Assembly: GCF_025370935.1 (NCBI RefSeq)
Contig: NC_133498.1
Location: forward strand, 5,810,909-5,874,908
Reading direction: 5' to 3'
From: Choristoneura fumiferana
Taxonomy: Eukaryota > Arthropoda > Insecta > Lepidoptera > Tortricidae
Length of the DNA stretch: 64,000 nt
The first letter of the stretch is position 1. The number at the start of each line of letters is the position of its first letter. A model generated the notes under the pieces. The model was given only the letters and a program-made list of their open reading frames with translations, did not search any database and was not told where the DNA came from. The position numbers and the translations under genes were made by a program. This document shows positions 32,201-37,045 of the stretch, piece by piece.

Positions 32201-33513
32201 TGAACAATAAAGATTTATTATTATTATTATTATTATTATTAATATATTTAGTTTCATGTTAACCTTAGCGGTCCCCCGACACCGACGACGCTTTAGATAA
32301 AAAATATTACTAGATACTTACACTAAATTAACTTAGGGGCTAATTTTGCGGGAAATCAGCATAGTCCCCGCGGGATAGGGATAAACAAATTCGTCGCAGA
32401 TGAAGTCGCGGGCAACATCTAGGTAGTGCATAATTATTTTTTACTTTTTAATTGTGACACAGTAGGTTCGCTATTTGAAGGGATCGCTAATGCGGATCGG
32501 AATTATTTCCAAATATCCCTGTCCATGATATAATCATTAACTTTATAATACTCCTTAAATATACTAGTATTAATGTCTTCTTGACAATAGATTCTGAATT
32601 TTGCACTAATCAATGGATGGTGAAACAGCCCCTTAATATTTAAGCGACTAGCTGACGCAGTTTGTACCCGCGCCCGCAGGCGTGCGCCCGCGCCGGCTAG
32701 CGTAGACTTCCGTACCCGAAGGCTCACAAACCGTACCGAGTAGTACTTATGCTACTCTATGGTATAACGTATAATGATTTACACGAGCAAAATCGCGGGT
32801 GACAGTAATAGTTTAGTTTATTTATTCAATGTAATATAAGATAATAATTTACATAAATGCCAAGATATAAGAATTATTATAATTCTGTTACCTATATTGA
32901 AATCTTCAAGGGTAATTAATATAAGATTTATAATAACATAGTAAATAAAATACTGATAAAACCAAGATATGAAATAAAATAAAAATTAAAATAAGATTGG
33001 TTCTCCTTTAGGGATCTTAAATAAAAGTAAGTAGGTATATTACAATACAAATACAAAACAAGTTCAATAGTATAATATAGTTTTCATTGACATAACTTTT
33101 TTTTACTTCGGCCCTTCTCATTCATCTGGGCACTAGTTTAATTACCGTGTCGGATCGCTTTTTCCGCAACAGTGACACGGTAATCCGATTGAGTGCACAG
33201 ATGAAGAGAATTGGCAATCGACCTGTCTTATCAACTGTGCGCTCAGTATTACTATCGTGTCGCTTTTCCCCGCGATACTGACACGGTAATTAGATTGAAC
33301 GCTCATATGATTTATAATGGCTGAATGAAACTCTCGTTGGACATATTTTGTTTAAATTACTAAGTTAAACAGTTTAAATCACGATTATAAGCCAGGAACG
33401 GTCCGACTTTAATAGTTTCCTTCTTCAGAACGATCAGCACATGCCTCGTGCTGCTGGGCCACTGTCCAATTCCTGGCCTCATCACCTCGGATAATCCTGC
33501 ATTCCTGGAAGGG
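14143..33513 (+). CDS. NRF-6-like membrane acyltransferase gene, 5 exons, 3' part missing
   Basis: Five exons join with matching phases (64+140+319+109+85 nt) into 239 residues. Order: signal peptide (about 1-17); NRF-type extracellular domain with several Cys (about 22-135, e.g. LPELFKLEKYYECL, IHWGICLRQSC); a hydrophobic segment about 141-161; a basic link ending RLKCLDGFR; and the start of the acyltransferase-3 region, TISTCLVLLGHCP with His222. The family is known for multi-pass proteins of roughly 650-750 residues that resemble acyltransferases and act in lipid uptake or transport in worms and insects. The later membrane segments are absent: the last exon ends in phase 0, 374 bp before an N gap. 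The introns are full of repeats, and intron 2 holds a retrotransposon. Substrate unknown. The family call is mine from motifs. Confidence 0.85.
14331..14573 (-). mobile_element. Second tRNA-headed SINE family, minus copy
   Basis: Shares with 2918-3155 the blocks CACCAATTGACCTAGTCCC, CAACGGATAAACATA, TCATACAAATATCTGCCCC and GGAATCGAACCCG. The tRNA-like head is at the right end on the minus strand. It lies in intron 1 of the NRF-like gene, antisense to it. Confidence 0.7.
14580..15550. other. Intronic sequence, nothing recognised
   Basis: Part of intron 1 of the NRF-like gene. AT-rich, with no ORF, RNA gene or clear repeat boundary that I can support. Confidence 0.4.
15552..15888 (+). mobile_element. 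Full-length tRNA-derived SINE with target duplication
   Basis: Flanked by the 13 bp direct repeat ATATTATAATTAG (15552-15564 and 15876-15888). The element (15565-15875) starts with AAAAAGCCGTGGTGGCC, has A-box GGCCTAGTGGTTTGACC and B-box GGGTTCAAACC, then a conserved body (CACGAGCTTTGCGGTGAAGG, GGCCCGCGTGGGAACTATGG, CCCAGCAGTGGGACGTATAT) and ends in GATGATGATG. The best copy in the window and the reference for the others. Its reading frame is not a gene. Confidence 0.9.
16450..16655 (+). repeat. Repeat family D, plus copy
   Basis: Contains CTCCCGACGCAAAATTAAGG, GGCACCGTAGCTCTTAAACG and GAAAGCAGGTTTTGTAGCG, in the order of the copy at 2521-2900. Non-coding, in intron 1. Confidence 0.65.
17225..17420 (-). 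mobile_element. Helitron-like 3' end fragment, minus strand
   Basis: The minus strand ends in GAAGTCGCGGGCAACAGCTAG, the terminus type seen at 10809-10829. An inverted partner is at 32268-32450, sharing CGGGAAATCAGCATAGTCCC and TTAACCTTAGCGG. The 5' end is not identified. Confidence 0.55.
17465..17585 (-). repeat. Repeat family D, minus fragment
   Basis: CAAAATCTCAAAAACGGCT, AACCATCGCTAGAAAACCTG and CATTCAAATCGGTCTACCC are family D blocks reversed. Adjoins the Helitron-like fragment. Confidence 0.6.
17880..18390 (+). repeat. Repeat family D, plus copy, split by a SINE
   Basis: Starts CCCCCGGCGCAAAAAGAGGG and GGCACAGTAGCTCTTAAACG, is broken at about 17997, and resumes after 18314 with AAAATCGGTTAGGCTGTTTT and the usual TTGAACTTTGAAG end. 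The SINE at 18009-18314 accounts for the break. Confidence 0.7.
17997..18324 (-). mobile_element. tRNA-derived SINE, minus copy, nested in family D
   Basis: The same SINE as 15565-15875, reversed: short ATCATC tail on the left, tRNA-like head (GGCCTAGTGGTTGACC on the minus strand) on the right. The direct repeats TTTTAAAAATAT (17997-18008) and TTTAAAATAT (18315-18324) look like a target duplication with one indel. Confidence 0.8.
18485..18602. mobile_element. Foldback MITE family G
   Basis: About 118 bp, from CTACTACCAAATTCGAAAATC to GAAGTTCGAATTTTGCACAT, with the core CGTACCGTCCCTCTCACTCT. Related copies at 43760-43865, 51716-51830, 59546-59665 and the cut one at 63955-64000. The arms are imperfect inverted repeats. 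Non-coding. Confidence 0.7.
18610..18930 (+). repeat. Dispersed repeat family E, next to NRF-like exon 2
   Basis: Contains TTAGTTTCACCTGTCCCGTT, GGCCAGGATCGTCTCCACAG, AACTCTTCAACGGTTAATGG and the tail ACAGTCAGCAAAAAAAGCTT. Copies at 36811-37045, 43365-43500 and 63525-63705. The tail (CAGTCAACAAAA...CAGCAAAAAAA) also lies just before the alternative exon at 35348. Its end is about 25 bp from an exon acceptor. Confidence 0.65.
18955..19094 (+). CDS. NRF-like gene exon 2: start of the NRF domain
   Basis: Acceptor TTATTTTTCCAG, donor GTG|GTATGT. Encodes DEFMRLPELFKLEKYYECLR, then QPGDTYCFVNARLYGNDSND and IYHTLV (residues 23-68). The spacing of hydrophobic and Cys residues (C in YYECL, C in DTYC) fits the N-terminal NRF domain. 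It ends on a codon boundary, matching exon 3. A dispersed repeat (18610-18930) ends only about 25 bp before the exon. Confidence 0.85.
19196..19330 (-). repeat. Retroposon 3' end, family H
   Basis: AATACAATTACACTTTATTG, GCGATACAGAAAACAGGTAC and GGCGGCCTTATCGCTTAAGA recur at 40490-40612 and 60970-61092. On the minus strand it ends in a short ATTGT-type tail after an AATAAAG, as in a LINE or SINE 3' end. Confidence 0.55.
19545..19630 (-). mobile_element. Third tRNA-headed SINE-like fragment
   Basis: The minus strand carries CCAGTGGTGGTGTAGGGGTA and the B-box-like CCTGGGTTCGATTCCCAGCG. It resembles a tRNA head but has an over-long, unmatched middle, so it is SINE-like rather than a tRNA gene. 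It interrupts intron 2 of the NRF-like gene. Confidence 0.5.
19733..19945 (+). repeat. LINE-like 3' end with poly(A), family I
   Basis: GGTAGGACCTTGTGCAAGG, CTAATCCTGCCGTGAAGCAG and GCTCGTTTGCCATCTAGTCG, then AATAAAAAAAAA. The same 3' end occurs inside the large TIR elements (49793-50059 +, 55925-56195 -) and as a short tail at 37070-37110. Poly(A) marks the + strand as sense. Confidence 0.65.
20218..20285. mobile_element. MITE family J, left-end fragment
   Basis: TTAGGGGCTGTTTCACCATC, then ATTGATTAGTGTTAACTGGC, the left end of the element seen complete at 34468-34608. It diverges after about 60 bp. Related inner-arm sequence reappears at 20605-20655 and across the retrotransposon at 25502. 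Confidence 0.65.
20656..20745 (+). repeat. 5' LTR, 90 bp
   Basis: TGTTGCATGTTTTGATAAAA at the start and TTTTCATTTACAACA at the end. The TGTTG/CAACA ends are inverted repeats. Identical to 25412-25501. Preceded by GGCAT. Confidence 0.95.
20746..20758 (+). promoter_or_regulatory. Primer-binding site of the retrotransposon
   Basis: TGGTGACAGCGGT directly follows the 5' LTR. TGG complements a tRNA CCA end and the rest is compatible with a serine tRNA, as used by Mag-type elements. The tRNA identity is inferred, not aligned. Confidence 0.75.
20856..24908 (+). CDS. Gag-Pol polyprotein of the Mag-type retrotransposon
   Basis: 1350 residues in one uninterrupted frame. Gag: about 1-300, with an Ala/Arg/Gly-rich GC-rich stretch near 200-245 and a CCHC knuckle (CLLCGGIGHFKARC); the preceding Cys cluster (CAACASIYC) looks like a degenerate first knuckle. 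Protease: DTG at 339-341. Reverse transcriptase: catalytic FIDD at 607-610. RNase H: D756, E793 and D819 (TDHKPL). Integrase: HDGH at 974-977 and CAAC at 1007-1010 (zinc finger), then D1038, D1091, E1127 with 35 residues between the last two (DD35E). No frameshift or stop was found, so it may be functional. Gag and pol are fused without a recoding site. GC content alternates sharply along the ORF. Confidence 0.95.
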   Translation: MEHARPPPELSLAGGPASRAGAWRRWYTLFQVFLKASGVFKEKTDVQASLLLNLIGAEGYNVYMTFKFAKEESSDNLETLVNKFNEHFGTKQNTTMARFKFFTRNQENGESIDEYVTELKILAQSCEFGDLEESLTRDRIVCGVLDSKVRDRLLRTMDLTLEKAIQTCQANEMSKEEKRQIEEAKVETASSSAVDAVYAAQAQRPAADRGRRPQRWRSRGGARRGAVARGGAGPGPSVPARSCAACASIYCDGSYRCPAKSAKCLLCGGIGHFKARCPFKGSSAFGANKVYHIQEDDDDSDHELYFVNVIAGNGSKDSRKWYETLLLNINDEQETFKLDTGSDLNVLSINTFMKLGLDIVNLKSEGIRAQSFCGNYIPILGSCLIDWQYKGQTYPLHFVIAKYNCQSVLGKNACEALGLVKRIFSLSVDQYEDLFHGLGKLPGEYTIDVDENVQPSVCPVRKIPIGVRDRLQGELDRMEKMGVIRKVKHPTPWVNAIVVAAKKDGSLRVCLDPRPLNRAVRRARFPLPTLTDIAARLQGARYFSKLDARSGFWMVQIDDASADLCTFGTPFGRYQFLRLPYGINCASEVFHSKVRQLLEDLEGVESFIDDIICWGRTLAEHDARLKLLLERAREVGMKFNKEKCEFRVEQVTYLGHTFSAEGMRIDVGKLKAIEMMQTPNDRPSLERFLGMVNYLSKFIPNYSDVASPLRSLLKKNVEWCWDEVHEAATRRLKELVCSAPVLALFAPRAPVLLSVDASACALGAVLLQGGRPVEFASATLTDTQTRYAQIEKELLAIVFGLERFHQYVYAHDNVTIETDHKPLEGLFLKPLNSVPARLQRMMLRIQGYDFKVVYKPGKYMFVADALSRAPLPERVSDKISEEIAEQSCFLIENVRFSDCKLRMIRRETERDDDCQVLIKYIQQGWPNNKYEVNDRVREHWSYRDSFEYIDGIILKDNLVYIPSALRSEMVNRIHDGHMGIDRCKRHARDVMFWPGMSRDVEARVRRCAACAERAPRPSREPMMPHAIPDLPWVKVGSDIFQHGKNYFLLLVDYFSNFIEVSPMKTIGSKAVVAVMKDQFARHGIPKQLITDNGPAYASKEFAEFKKDWGFDHVTSSPHYPQSNGRSEKSIRTIKDILIKSLNSGNDFYLGLLNFRATPRGDVSSPSKLLMGRTLNTRLPVHDSKLQPTRDNSRDYQNMIHRQATSKEYYDRRSRALPELHPGDPVLVVDGENRRTARVAARAREPRSYIVQDQFNKLLRRNRRHLIKQETSSFDNGLNQNTTSGEDDWSSADSGDPPNPTGAGTSSAAPGVSNAAHPDTHIPQQSPHERGIRPAALKARTNLKNFFNNNN
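25401..25411 (+). promoter_or_regulatory. Polypurine tract
   Basis: TAAAAGGGAGA immediately before the 3' LTR, the expected plus-strand primer for reverse transcription. Confidence 0.85.
25412..25501 (+). repeat. 3' LTR, 90 bp
   Basis: Identical to the 5' LTR and followed by the target copy GGCAT. With one GGCAT removed, the flanks read AGAGACGGCATCACA, which matches the inner arm of MITE J at 34552, so the insertion site was a MITE-like palindrome. Confidence 0.95.
25526..25768 (+). mobile_element. Small non-autonomous Helitron-like element
   Basis: Starts TCCTACTAATATTATAAATC and ends GACGGAGTCGGGGCTACGGCTAG, with CTAG followed by T. Similar ends at 54106-54421 and 55019-55155. Non-coding. 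It begins about 20 bp after the retrotransposon. Confidence 0.65.
25920..26057. mobile_element. Foldback MITE family K
   Basis: ACAGTCAGCATCAAAAGTAG at the left and CTACTTTTGATGCTGACCGT at the right; arms of about 35 bp, total about 138 bp, TA next to both ends. Small TA-flanked elements of this type are commonly mariner-like derivatives; that is inference. Confidence 0.75.
26331..26960 (+). repeat. Repeat family A, longest uninterrupted copy
   Basis: From CCGGCCAAGAGCGTGTCG through CCTTAGGCTGCTATTTACTC to GGCTCCGGAACCCTAAAA. It contains a G-rich run (GAGGGGGGGAGGGGGG) and a short TA run. It is the reference showing that 5863-10829 is an insertion. Confidence 0.75.
27437..27755 (+). CDS. NRF-like gene exon 3: rest of NRF domain and first membrane span
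   Basis: Acceptor CTTTTTCCAG, donor ATTG|GTAAGT. Residues 69-174 plus one base. Begins EYSAENLIHFDRTFIHWGIC and includes LRQSC, NRT and NST (possible N-glycosylation sites), SSLCTDY and a transmembrane stretch YAFAAVLIILLLLNFLGSAY (residues 141-160). The layout of extracellular Cys-rich part followed by a first span is that of NRF-6 family proteins. Confidence 0.88.
27826..28145 (-). mobile_element. RTE-like LINE 3' end, minus strand
   Basis: On the minus strand it encodes fragments of the same C-terminus as 40775-41076 (GHI-R--DNRWG, RPPTRWTDDIV) and ends in a GATGATG tail (CATCATC at the left). Frame-shifted and truncated. Lies in intron 3. Confidence 0.7.
28210..28690. repeat. GAGTC/GACTC-rich cryptic repeat region
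   Basis: Dense runs of GAGTC, GGAGTCGAT, TCGGATCGGATCGG and CGGTACCGATACCGGAGC in both orientations. A frame is open across 28378-28722, but its composition follows the repeat and shows no domain. I see no gene. Confidence 0.5.
28983..29332. mobile_element. Long foldback element with ~105 bp arms
   Basis: The left arm (AAACACACGAGTACTTAACA ... GGACGTTTCGACCACATTAC ... CTGCCTAGCAGCG) returns as the right arm in reverse complement (CGCTGCTAGGCAGAC ... GTGGTCGAAACGTCGAGG ... CTCGTGTGTTTT). The loop is about 130 bp. No coding sequence. Confidence 0.75.
29780..30042 (+). mobile_element. RTE-like LINE 3' end, plus strand
   Basis: AAGTTGAAGTGGGAATGGGT, CAGGCCTCCCACCAGGTGGA and CTGACGACATCGTGAG parallel the copy at 40775-41076, with stops and deletions, ending in GATGATGACGA. 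Old truncated insertion in intron 3. Confidence 0.7.
30052..30246. repeat. Inverted-repeat element (AAAAACCGACTACAAA type)
   Basis: AAAAACCGACTACAAATATC with TTGAAAATAATTTTCTA at the left and AAAATTATTTTCAAGG, TTTTTGTAGTCG at the right are inverted; GAAGTCGG occurs twice. A short non-coding foldback. Confidence 0.55.
30418..30571 (+). mobile_element. Small Helitron-like element
   Basis: Starts TCTAATATATACAATTCTCG, contains CTCCGAAACGGCTTGACCG and ends GAACGGAGTCGCGGGCAACAGCTA, one base short of a CTAG-type end. Non-coding. Confidence 0.6.
30782..31362 (-). repeat. Dispersed repeat F, minus copy
   Basis: Reverse complement of 4895-5470, starting TTTCTCAAAAATGACCG and ending CAGGCCACGACAATAATC. 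A T-rich insertion follows GTGCGCC at about 30920. Confidence 0.7.
31508..31616 (+). CDS. NRF-like gene exon 4: cytoplasmic link to acyltransferase region
   Basis: Acceptor TTTGCTTTTGCAG, donor TTCAG|GTGAGT. Joined to the G of exon 3 it reads V-TKFLLCFAIRRNWRSML, then TRQGTSTKMKRLKCLDGFR (residues 175-211). A short Ser/Thr and basic link followed by LKCLDGFR is the usual entry to the acyltransferase-3 core in this family. The other two phases contain early stops or lack the motif. Confidence 0.82.
31916..32009. repeat. Imperfect (CA)n/(CG)n microsatellite
   Basis: Runs of CACACACACG with interspersed GCACGCACGC. Frames across it are Cys/Val/Arg artefacts of the repeat. Confidence 0.85.
32268..32450 (+). 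mobile_element. Helitron-like 3' end fragment, plus strand
   Basis: Inverted partner of 17225-17420, ending GATGAAGTCGCGGGCAACATCTAG followed by GTAG. The 5' end is not found. Confidence 0.55.
33140..33291. repeat. Two tandem hairpin units (TTACCGTGTC type)
   Basis: The first hairpin has perfect arms, ATTACCGTGTC and GACACGGTAAT (33140-33184); a second, degenerate unit follows (33247-33291) with the same CGCTTTTCC loop core and ACTGACACGGTAAT end. Located 140 bp before NRF-like exon 5. Possibly a decayed foldback element in duplicate. Confidence 0.55.
33429..33513 (+). CDS. NRF-like gene exon 5: start of acyltransferase-3 core
   Basis: Acceptor CTTTAATAGTTTCCTTCTTCAG region, donor GAAGGG|GTAAGA. 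The first base completes Arg211. It then encodes TISTCLVLLGHCPIPGLITS followed by DNPAFLEG (residues 212-239). The Gly-His (residues 221-222) corresponds to the conserved His of acyltransferase-3 proteins. This is the last exon found; the following ones would lie in or beyond the gap at 33888. Confidence 0.82.
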
Positions 33514-33539
33514 GTAAGAGTTTATTTAAGAACGCTGTA

Positions 33540-33820
33540 GGCCTAGCTAGTAATTAGACCTATGGCCTCTCAAGTAGAGAATCGTGGGTTCGAGCCCAGG
33601 TTACATTGGAAACTTTAACACGAGCGCTTCAACTAACGGAAACATCAAGAGAAAACCTGTATTTACACTTGCGAAGCAAATTAAAGCAAGCGAAGGTATG
33701 AGTATACAGTTTTACAATCTGCATTGGGCCTACGTGAGTACTGAGTACTGTAGCTCAAGCCAAGCGCTCTCATTCTGGGAGGAGGTCTGTGACCAACAGT
33801 GGGACATATAAAGGCCAGTT
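33540..33820 (+). repeat. Old degenerate copy of the main tRNA-derived SINE
   Basis: ATGGCCTCTCAAGTAGAG, GGGTTCGAGCCC, GCATTGGGCCTACGTGAG and CCAACAGTGGGACATATA follow the order of the SINE at 15565-15875 with many differences. Confidence 0.6.
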
Positions 33821-33887
33821 TGAGAAAAAATATTTGTGCACTATCGGTTTGAAACTATTCTCTCCACTTCAGTCCACTTAGCGGGAG

Positions 33888-33987
33888 NNNNNNNNNNNNN
33901 NNNNNNNNNNNNNNNNNNNNNNNNNNNNNNNNNNNNNNNNNNNNNNNNNNNNNNNNNNNNNNNNNNNNNNNNNNNNNNNNNNNNNNN
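33888..33987. other. Scaffold gap (exactly 100 N)
   Basis: A fixed-length N run, typical of a scaffold join of unknown true size. The NRF-like gene loses its 3' half on one side and the LHFPL-like gene its 5' half on the other. The left contig ends inside an RTE-like fragment. Confidence 0.95.
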
Positions 33988-34135
33988 TGGGTCATCAATT
34001 TACATAGGTGAACCAAATTTCAATTCAATCGGTCTAGTAGTTTCGGAGCAAATTGGCTATGACAGACGGACGGACAGACACAGATACACGAGTGATCCTA
34101 TAATGGTGCCGTTTTTCCTTTTGAGGTACGGAACC
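33988..34135 (+). repeat. 3' end of a 'ggttccg' family repeat
   Basis: CAAATTGGCTATGACAGACG, GACGGACAGACACAG and GAGGTACGGAACCTTAAAAA match the 3' ends of the A-type repeats (compare 7770-7880). Confidence 0.55.
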
Positions 34136-34467
34136 TTAAAAAAGCTCCAAAAATGGACCCCGAAAGGGAACTAAGTATGATACGTGGCGAATGGTGTGTC
34201 CAAGTGTGGTCTGGAGAGTTCTTTTGATGAATTTATTGTTATGATTCCTTCTTTCCTATTGAAAATTCGCTACCTACAGGTACTTGGCCTGAGAGAGATT
34301 GCAAATTGCAAATAAAACCAGCTTATTTTAAACTTACGTTTATTTTTTCTTAGGTATTTACTAACAATATTATTATTTATGTATTACCTATTATAACACT
34401 TAAATAACATGAAATCAGGTTAATGAAAACACACATTCCTCGCGTATCTGGTGGAAACGGAGCCTTA

Positions 34468-34608
34468 GGGGCTGTTTCACCATACATTGATTAGTCTTAA
34501 GTGACGGTTAAATGTGATGCCGTCTCCGTCTATTCGAACAAAACAAATAGAGACGGCATCACATTTAACCGTCAGTTAACACTAATCAATTGATGGTGAA
34601 ACAGCCCC
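34468..34608. mobile_element. Complete MITE family J, 141 bp
   Basis: Starts GGGGCTGTTTCACCATACAT and ends ATTGATGGTGAAACAGCCCC, almost fully palindromic, with the inner core GATGCCGTCTCCGTC / GAGACGGCATCACAT. Left neighbour TTA, right TTC; other ends in the window have TTA, so a 3 bp TTA target (PIF/Harbinger style) is likely. Reference for fragments at 20218, 31648, 32612 and 51188. Confidence 0.8.
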
Positions 34609-34800
34609 TTCATGTGAGTTAAATTATAGTAAGTAGGTACAGGATTTTTTGACACCTTGTATGTAGAGGTCGTCTCTATCTATTCGTATTTGGCCGCTCG
34701 CAGAATTCCACGTCCAGGCCCTCTCGGTTGCTTTAGTCTTGCGACGGAAAGTGATAAAAAAAAAGAAAAAAAAACTTTATGTTGTTCTTAACTGTTCCAG

Positions 34801-34914
34801 GCTTGTTCGGAGTGCTAGGGCTCCTCCTGTACCCCTGGGGTTGGGGCTCTACTCGCGTCCGGAAGCTCTGCGGAGAAAACTCCGAGCCCTACTTGCCAGG
34901 AGACTGCTCCATTG
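34801..34914 (+). CDS. LHFPL-like tetraspan protein, penultimate coding exon
   Basis: Acceptor TAACTGTTCCAG, donor ATTG|GTAAAC. With the first two bases completing a codon it encodes LFGVLGLLLYPWGWGSTRVR, then KLCGENSEPYLPGDCSI. The end of a membrane segment, the YPWGWGS turn and the two-Cys extracellular loop ending PGDCS-GW are characteristic of the LHFPL (lipoma HMGIC fusion partner-like) four-span family. It joins in phase to 36169, and also to 35348. Upstream exons (start, first spans) are not in the window and probably fall in the gap. Confidence 0.8.
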
Positions 34915-35347
34915 GTAAACCATCTCAATTACTTACAAATCTAGTGCATGCATATAATACAATACAGTGACTTTTTAATGTCGGGTTCTGCCTTTTCGCA
35001 GAATTATTGTTTGCCAAATGTTTCATTTGCCAACTGTTTCATTTCCCGACCCTCACGGTGACCCATCCATGGGACAACTCAATGGGACTAGTGGGATAGA
35101 CGGATTTTTTTCCGAAACCGATTTTTTTTCTCGGTGTATTTTCTTATGCTTTTATAGAACAAATTAAGTTAGCTTAAGTTAGGTTAGTGAGACATACGTG
35201 AATATAAACATACATAGACTGCTAAAATCATTACCTTTCCTTATGGCATTGCCGTCATTTTGCATTGAAGTACAGTCAACAAAATGTACAGCCAGCAAAA
35301 AAATCTTGTATTAAAAATTACATTAAAAAACAACTTTTGTTTTACAG

Positions 35348-35478
35348 GATGGTCCCTCTTTGTAATTGGGATGTCCCAATTTTTGACAACATATAATAAA
35401 TCGAAAACCATTTGGAGAAATAGGCTTTGTGAAGCGTTTTCAGAAATAAGATTCCAAAAATGTGATAAACTGAATTAA
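35348..35478 (+). CDS. Candidate alternative last exon of the LHFPL-like gene
   Basis: Preceded by the acceptor TTTTGTTTTACAG and starting GATGGTCCCTCTTTGTAA, identical for 31 bp (35335-35365) to the acceptor and start of the main last exon (36156-36186). In the same phase it encodes GWSLFVIGMSQFLTTYNKSK, then 23 further residues, to a TAA at 35476, with AATAAA overlapping the stop (35478-35483). Only GWSLFV and a weak G-x-x-Q-F/I-L pattern agree with the main exon, and the SDKVQ...LICLA tail is lacking. It could be a real alternative terminal exon, or a dead duplicate. Confidence 0.4.
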
Positions 35479-35479
35479 A

Positions 35480-36155
35480 TAAACAAAATTTAAGTAATGA
35501 CCCTCATTTGACCCCTGCAGTGTCCCGTCACAAAGTTAGCAAATTGACAATTTGAAATGTTCCTGTCCTGCTTATAATAGCAAAGAGTGATAAAGCTAGA
35601 ACTTTAATCACATGATGCGCACCCGGCCTTAAACAGTTGTCATTTATCGTAAAGTCCGAAATGTATATGAGTATTTCCAATGTATTTTTACAAATTAAAT
35701 TATTAAATTACTATGTTACAAGTAAATACAAAATAATTGAAATATCAGGTAATAAAAAATATCTATTTACTATCACACCATTAAATAAACAGGAATAATC
35801 GAAGCTAAAAGAAGAGAGATAAATAACACTATTTGTCACGGTTAATTTAGGACCCTAAGCCGTGCTTGAATTATTGTCAAATTGTAATGCCACAGATTAT
35901 GTTATGTACGACCTGAATTTTTCTAGGCAATGGAACGTGGCTGTCTCACTGTGACGTCATACAGCGTATTTCGTAAAAAAAAATGAAAAAAATTAAATAC
36001 TCATCCAAATTCAAAATCAATGAAAACGGTATCTTAAAATGTCCTATTCTTTCCAAAAATAAAATAAAAACTATTAATAGGTTTTTTTTTTGGTGCATCC
36101 TAATTGTGGCAATCCAGGCCGGGTCGTTATCGCCTATACCCCCTAAAACCCGCCA
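35480..36155. other. Intron sequence, nothing further recognised
   Basis: Between the two candidate last exons. AT-rich, without ORF or clear repeat ends. Confidence 0.4.
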
Positions 36156-36168
36156 TTTTGTTTTACAG

Positions 36169-36311
36169 GATGGTCCCTCTTTGTAACAGCAACAGGGGTA
36201 GCCCAGATATTTCTCGCAAGCGCCCTCTCCAAAAGTGCGGACAGAGCGGCAAACTCTGACAAGGTGCAATTCCAAATGGACGAAGGCAAACAGCTGATCT
36301 GCCTGGCTTGA
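36169..36311 (+). CDS. LHFPL-like tetraspan protein, last exon
   Basis: Acceptor TTTTGTTTTACAG. Completes the Gly codon opened by exon 34801-34914 and encodes GWSLFVTATGVAQIFLASAL, then SKSADRANSDKVQFQMDEGK and QLICLA before TGA at 36309-36311. It provides the fourth membrane span and the short cytoplasmic tail SDKVQ...EGK.LICL, which is strongly conserved in LHFPL proteins (roughly 220-residue tetraspans; one vertebrate member belongs to the hair-cell mechanotransduction complex). The exact subfamily cannot be told from the C-terminus alone. Confidence 0.85.
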
Positions 36312-36810
36312 TGGGTACAAAGGGAGTAACGCCCAGTCGAGGACATACATTATCTTTACACTTAGTACCTTGGGGTTTGTTTGCTCAATTTCCCAGAATC
36401 GTTATTTCCGTTCGCATTTTTTCTCGAATGCCTTTTTCCCCAGTAATGGTTTTTTACTGAAGCTGATTTTCACAGTAGCGTTTTTTTTTTTCAATCAAAA
36501 TCGACACAGACACATTGTCGACAGAGCTCCGTAATTAAAATTGGGAAAAAACGCGGTTCTGAAAATAAGATTAAGTAAAAAAGCATAATGGGAAAACATG
36601 CGAATTTAAATTTTGCTACTACAAAATTACGATTCTGGTAAATTGATCTATCAAGCCCCTTGAGTGTAGGCCAGACACCCATTATCAGGACGTTGTCATA
36701 ACATCTTGGCTTTTAATATCCGATTTTTTGACTGTGCCTTTTAGGGTCCGTACCCAAGGGTTACCATCGTAATTGAACTTGTTGTTCGTCTGTCTGTCAC
36801 AGGCTTATAT

Positions 36811-37045
36811 CTTTTTACAAGTTTCTATTTAGTTTCACCTGCTCTGTTGTCTGTCTGTGTGTCCGTAGTCAAATCTTGCAAGTTGAATTCGACCAACTTT
36901 CAGTAGTCGGATTGACTTTAAATTTGGCATACTTATGTAAATTGCGTGACAATACAATACTTTAGTAGTGACATCCTGGTAATCCAGCCAGGACTGTCTC
37001 CGCAAGACGGAACTCTTCACCGGTTAATGGCATCGAAAATTTTTA
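36811..37045 (+). repeat. Dispersed repeat family E, plus copy
   Basis: TATTTAGTTTCACCTGCTC, CCAGCCAGGACTGTCTCCGC and AACTCTTCACCGGTTAATGG match 18610-18930. It is followed at 37070-37110 by a family I LINE tail (GCTCGTTTGCCATCCAGTCG then poly(A)). Confidence 0.6.

Larger units (their letters stand above)
31648..32635. mobile_element. MITE J with both ends, interior expanded
   Basis: Left end TTA-GGGGCTGTTTCACCATCC at 31650 and the inverted right end ATGGATGGTGAAACAGCCCC-TTA ending about 32632, both in TTA. Between them are half of the normal inner palindrome, a CA-rich tract (31916-32009), a TTA microsatellite and a Helitron-like fragment. It may be one MITE enlarged by insertions, or two fragments. 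Confidence 0.5.

Noticed and set aside
34801..36311. Idea that the exons after the gap are the 3' end of the NRF-like gene
   Set aside because: The phases do not match (exon 5 ends in phase 0; the next exon needs one upstream base), and the motifs are those of LHFPL tetraspans, not acyltransferase-3.
36179..36350. Minus-strand open frames over the LHFPL-like last exon
   Set aside because: Antisense to a plus-strand exon with conserved tail, acceptor and stop.
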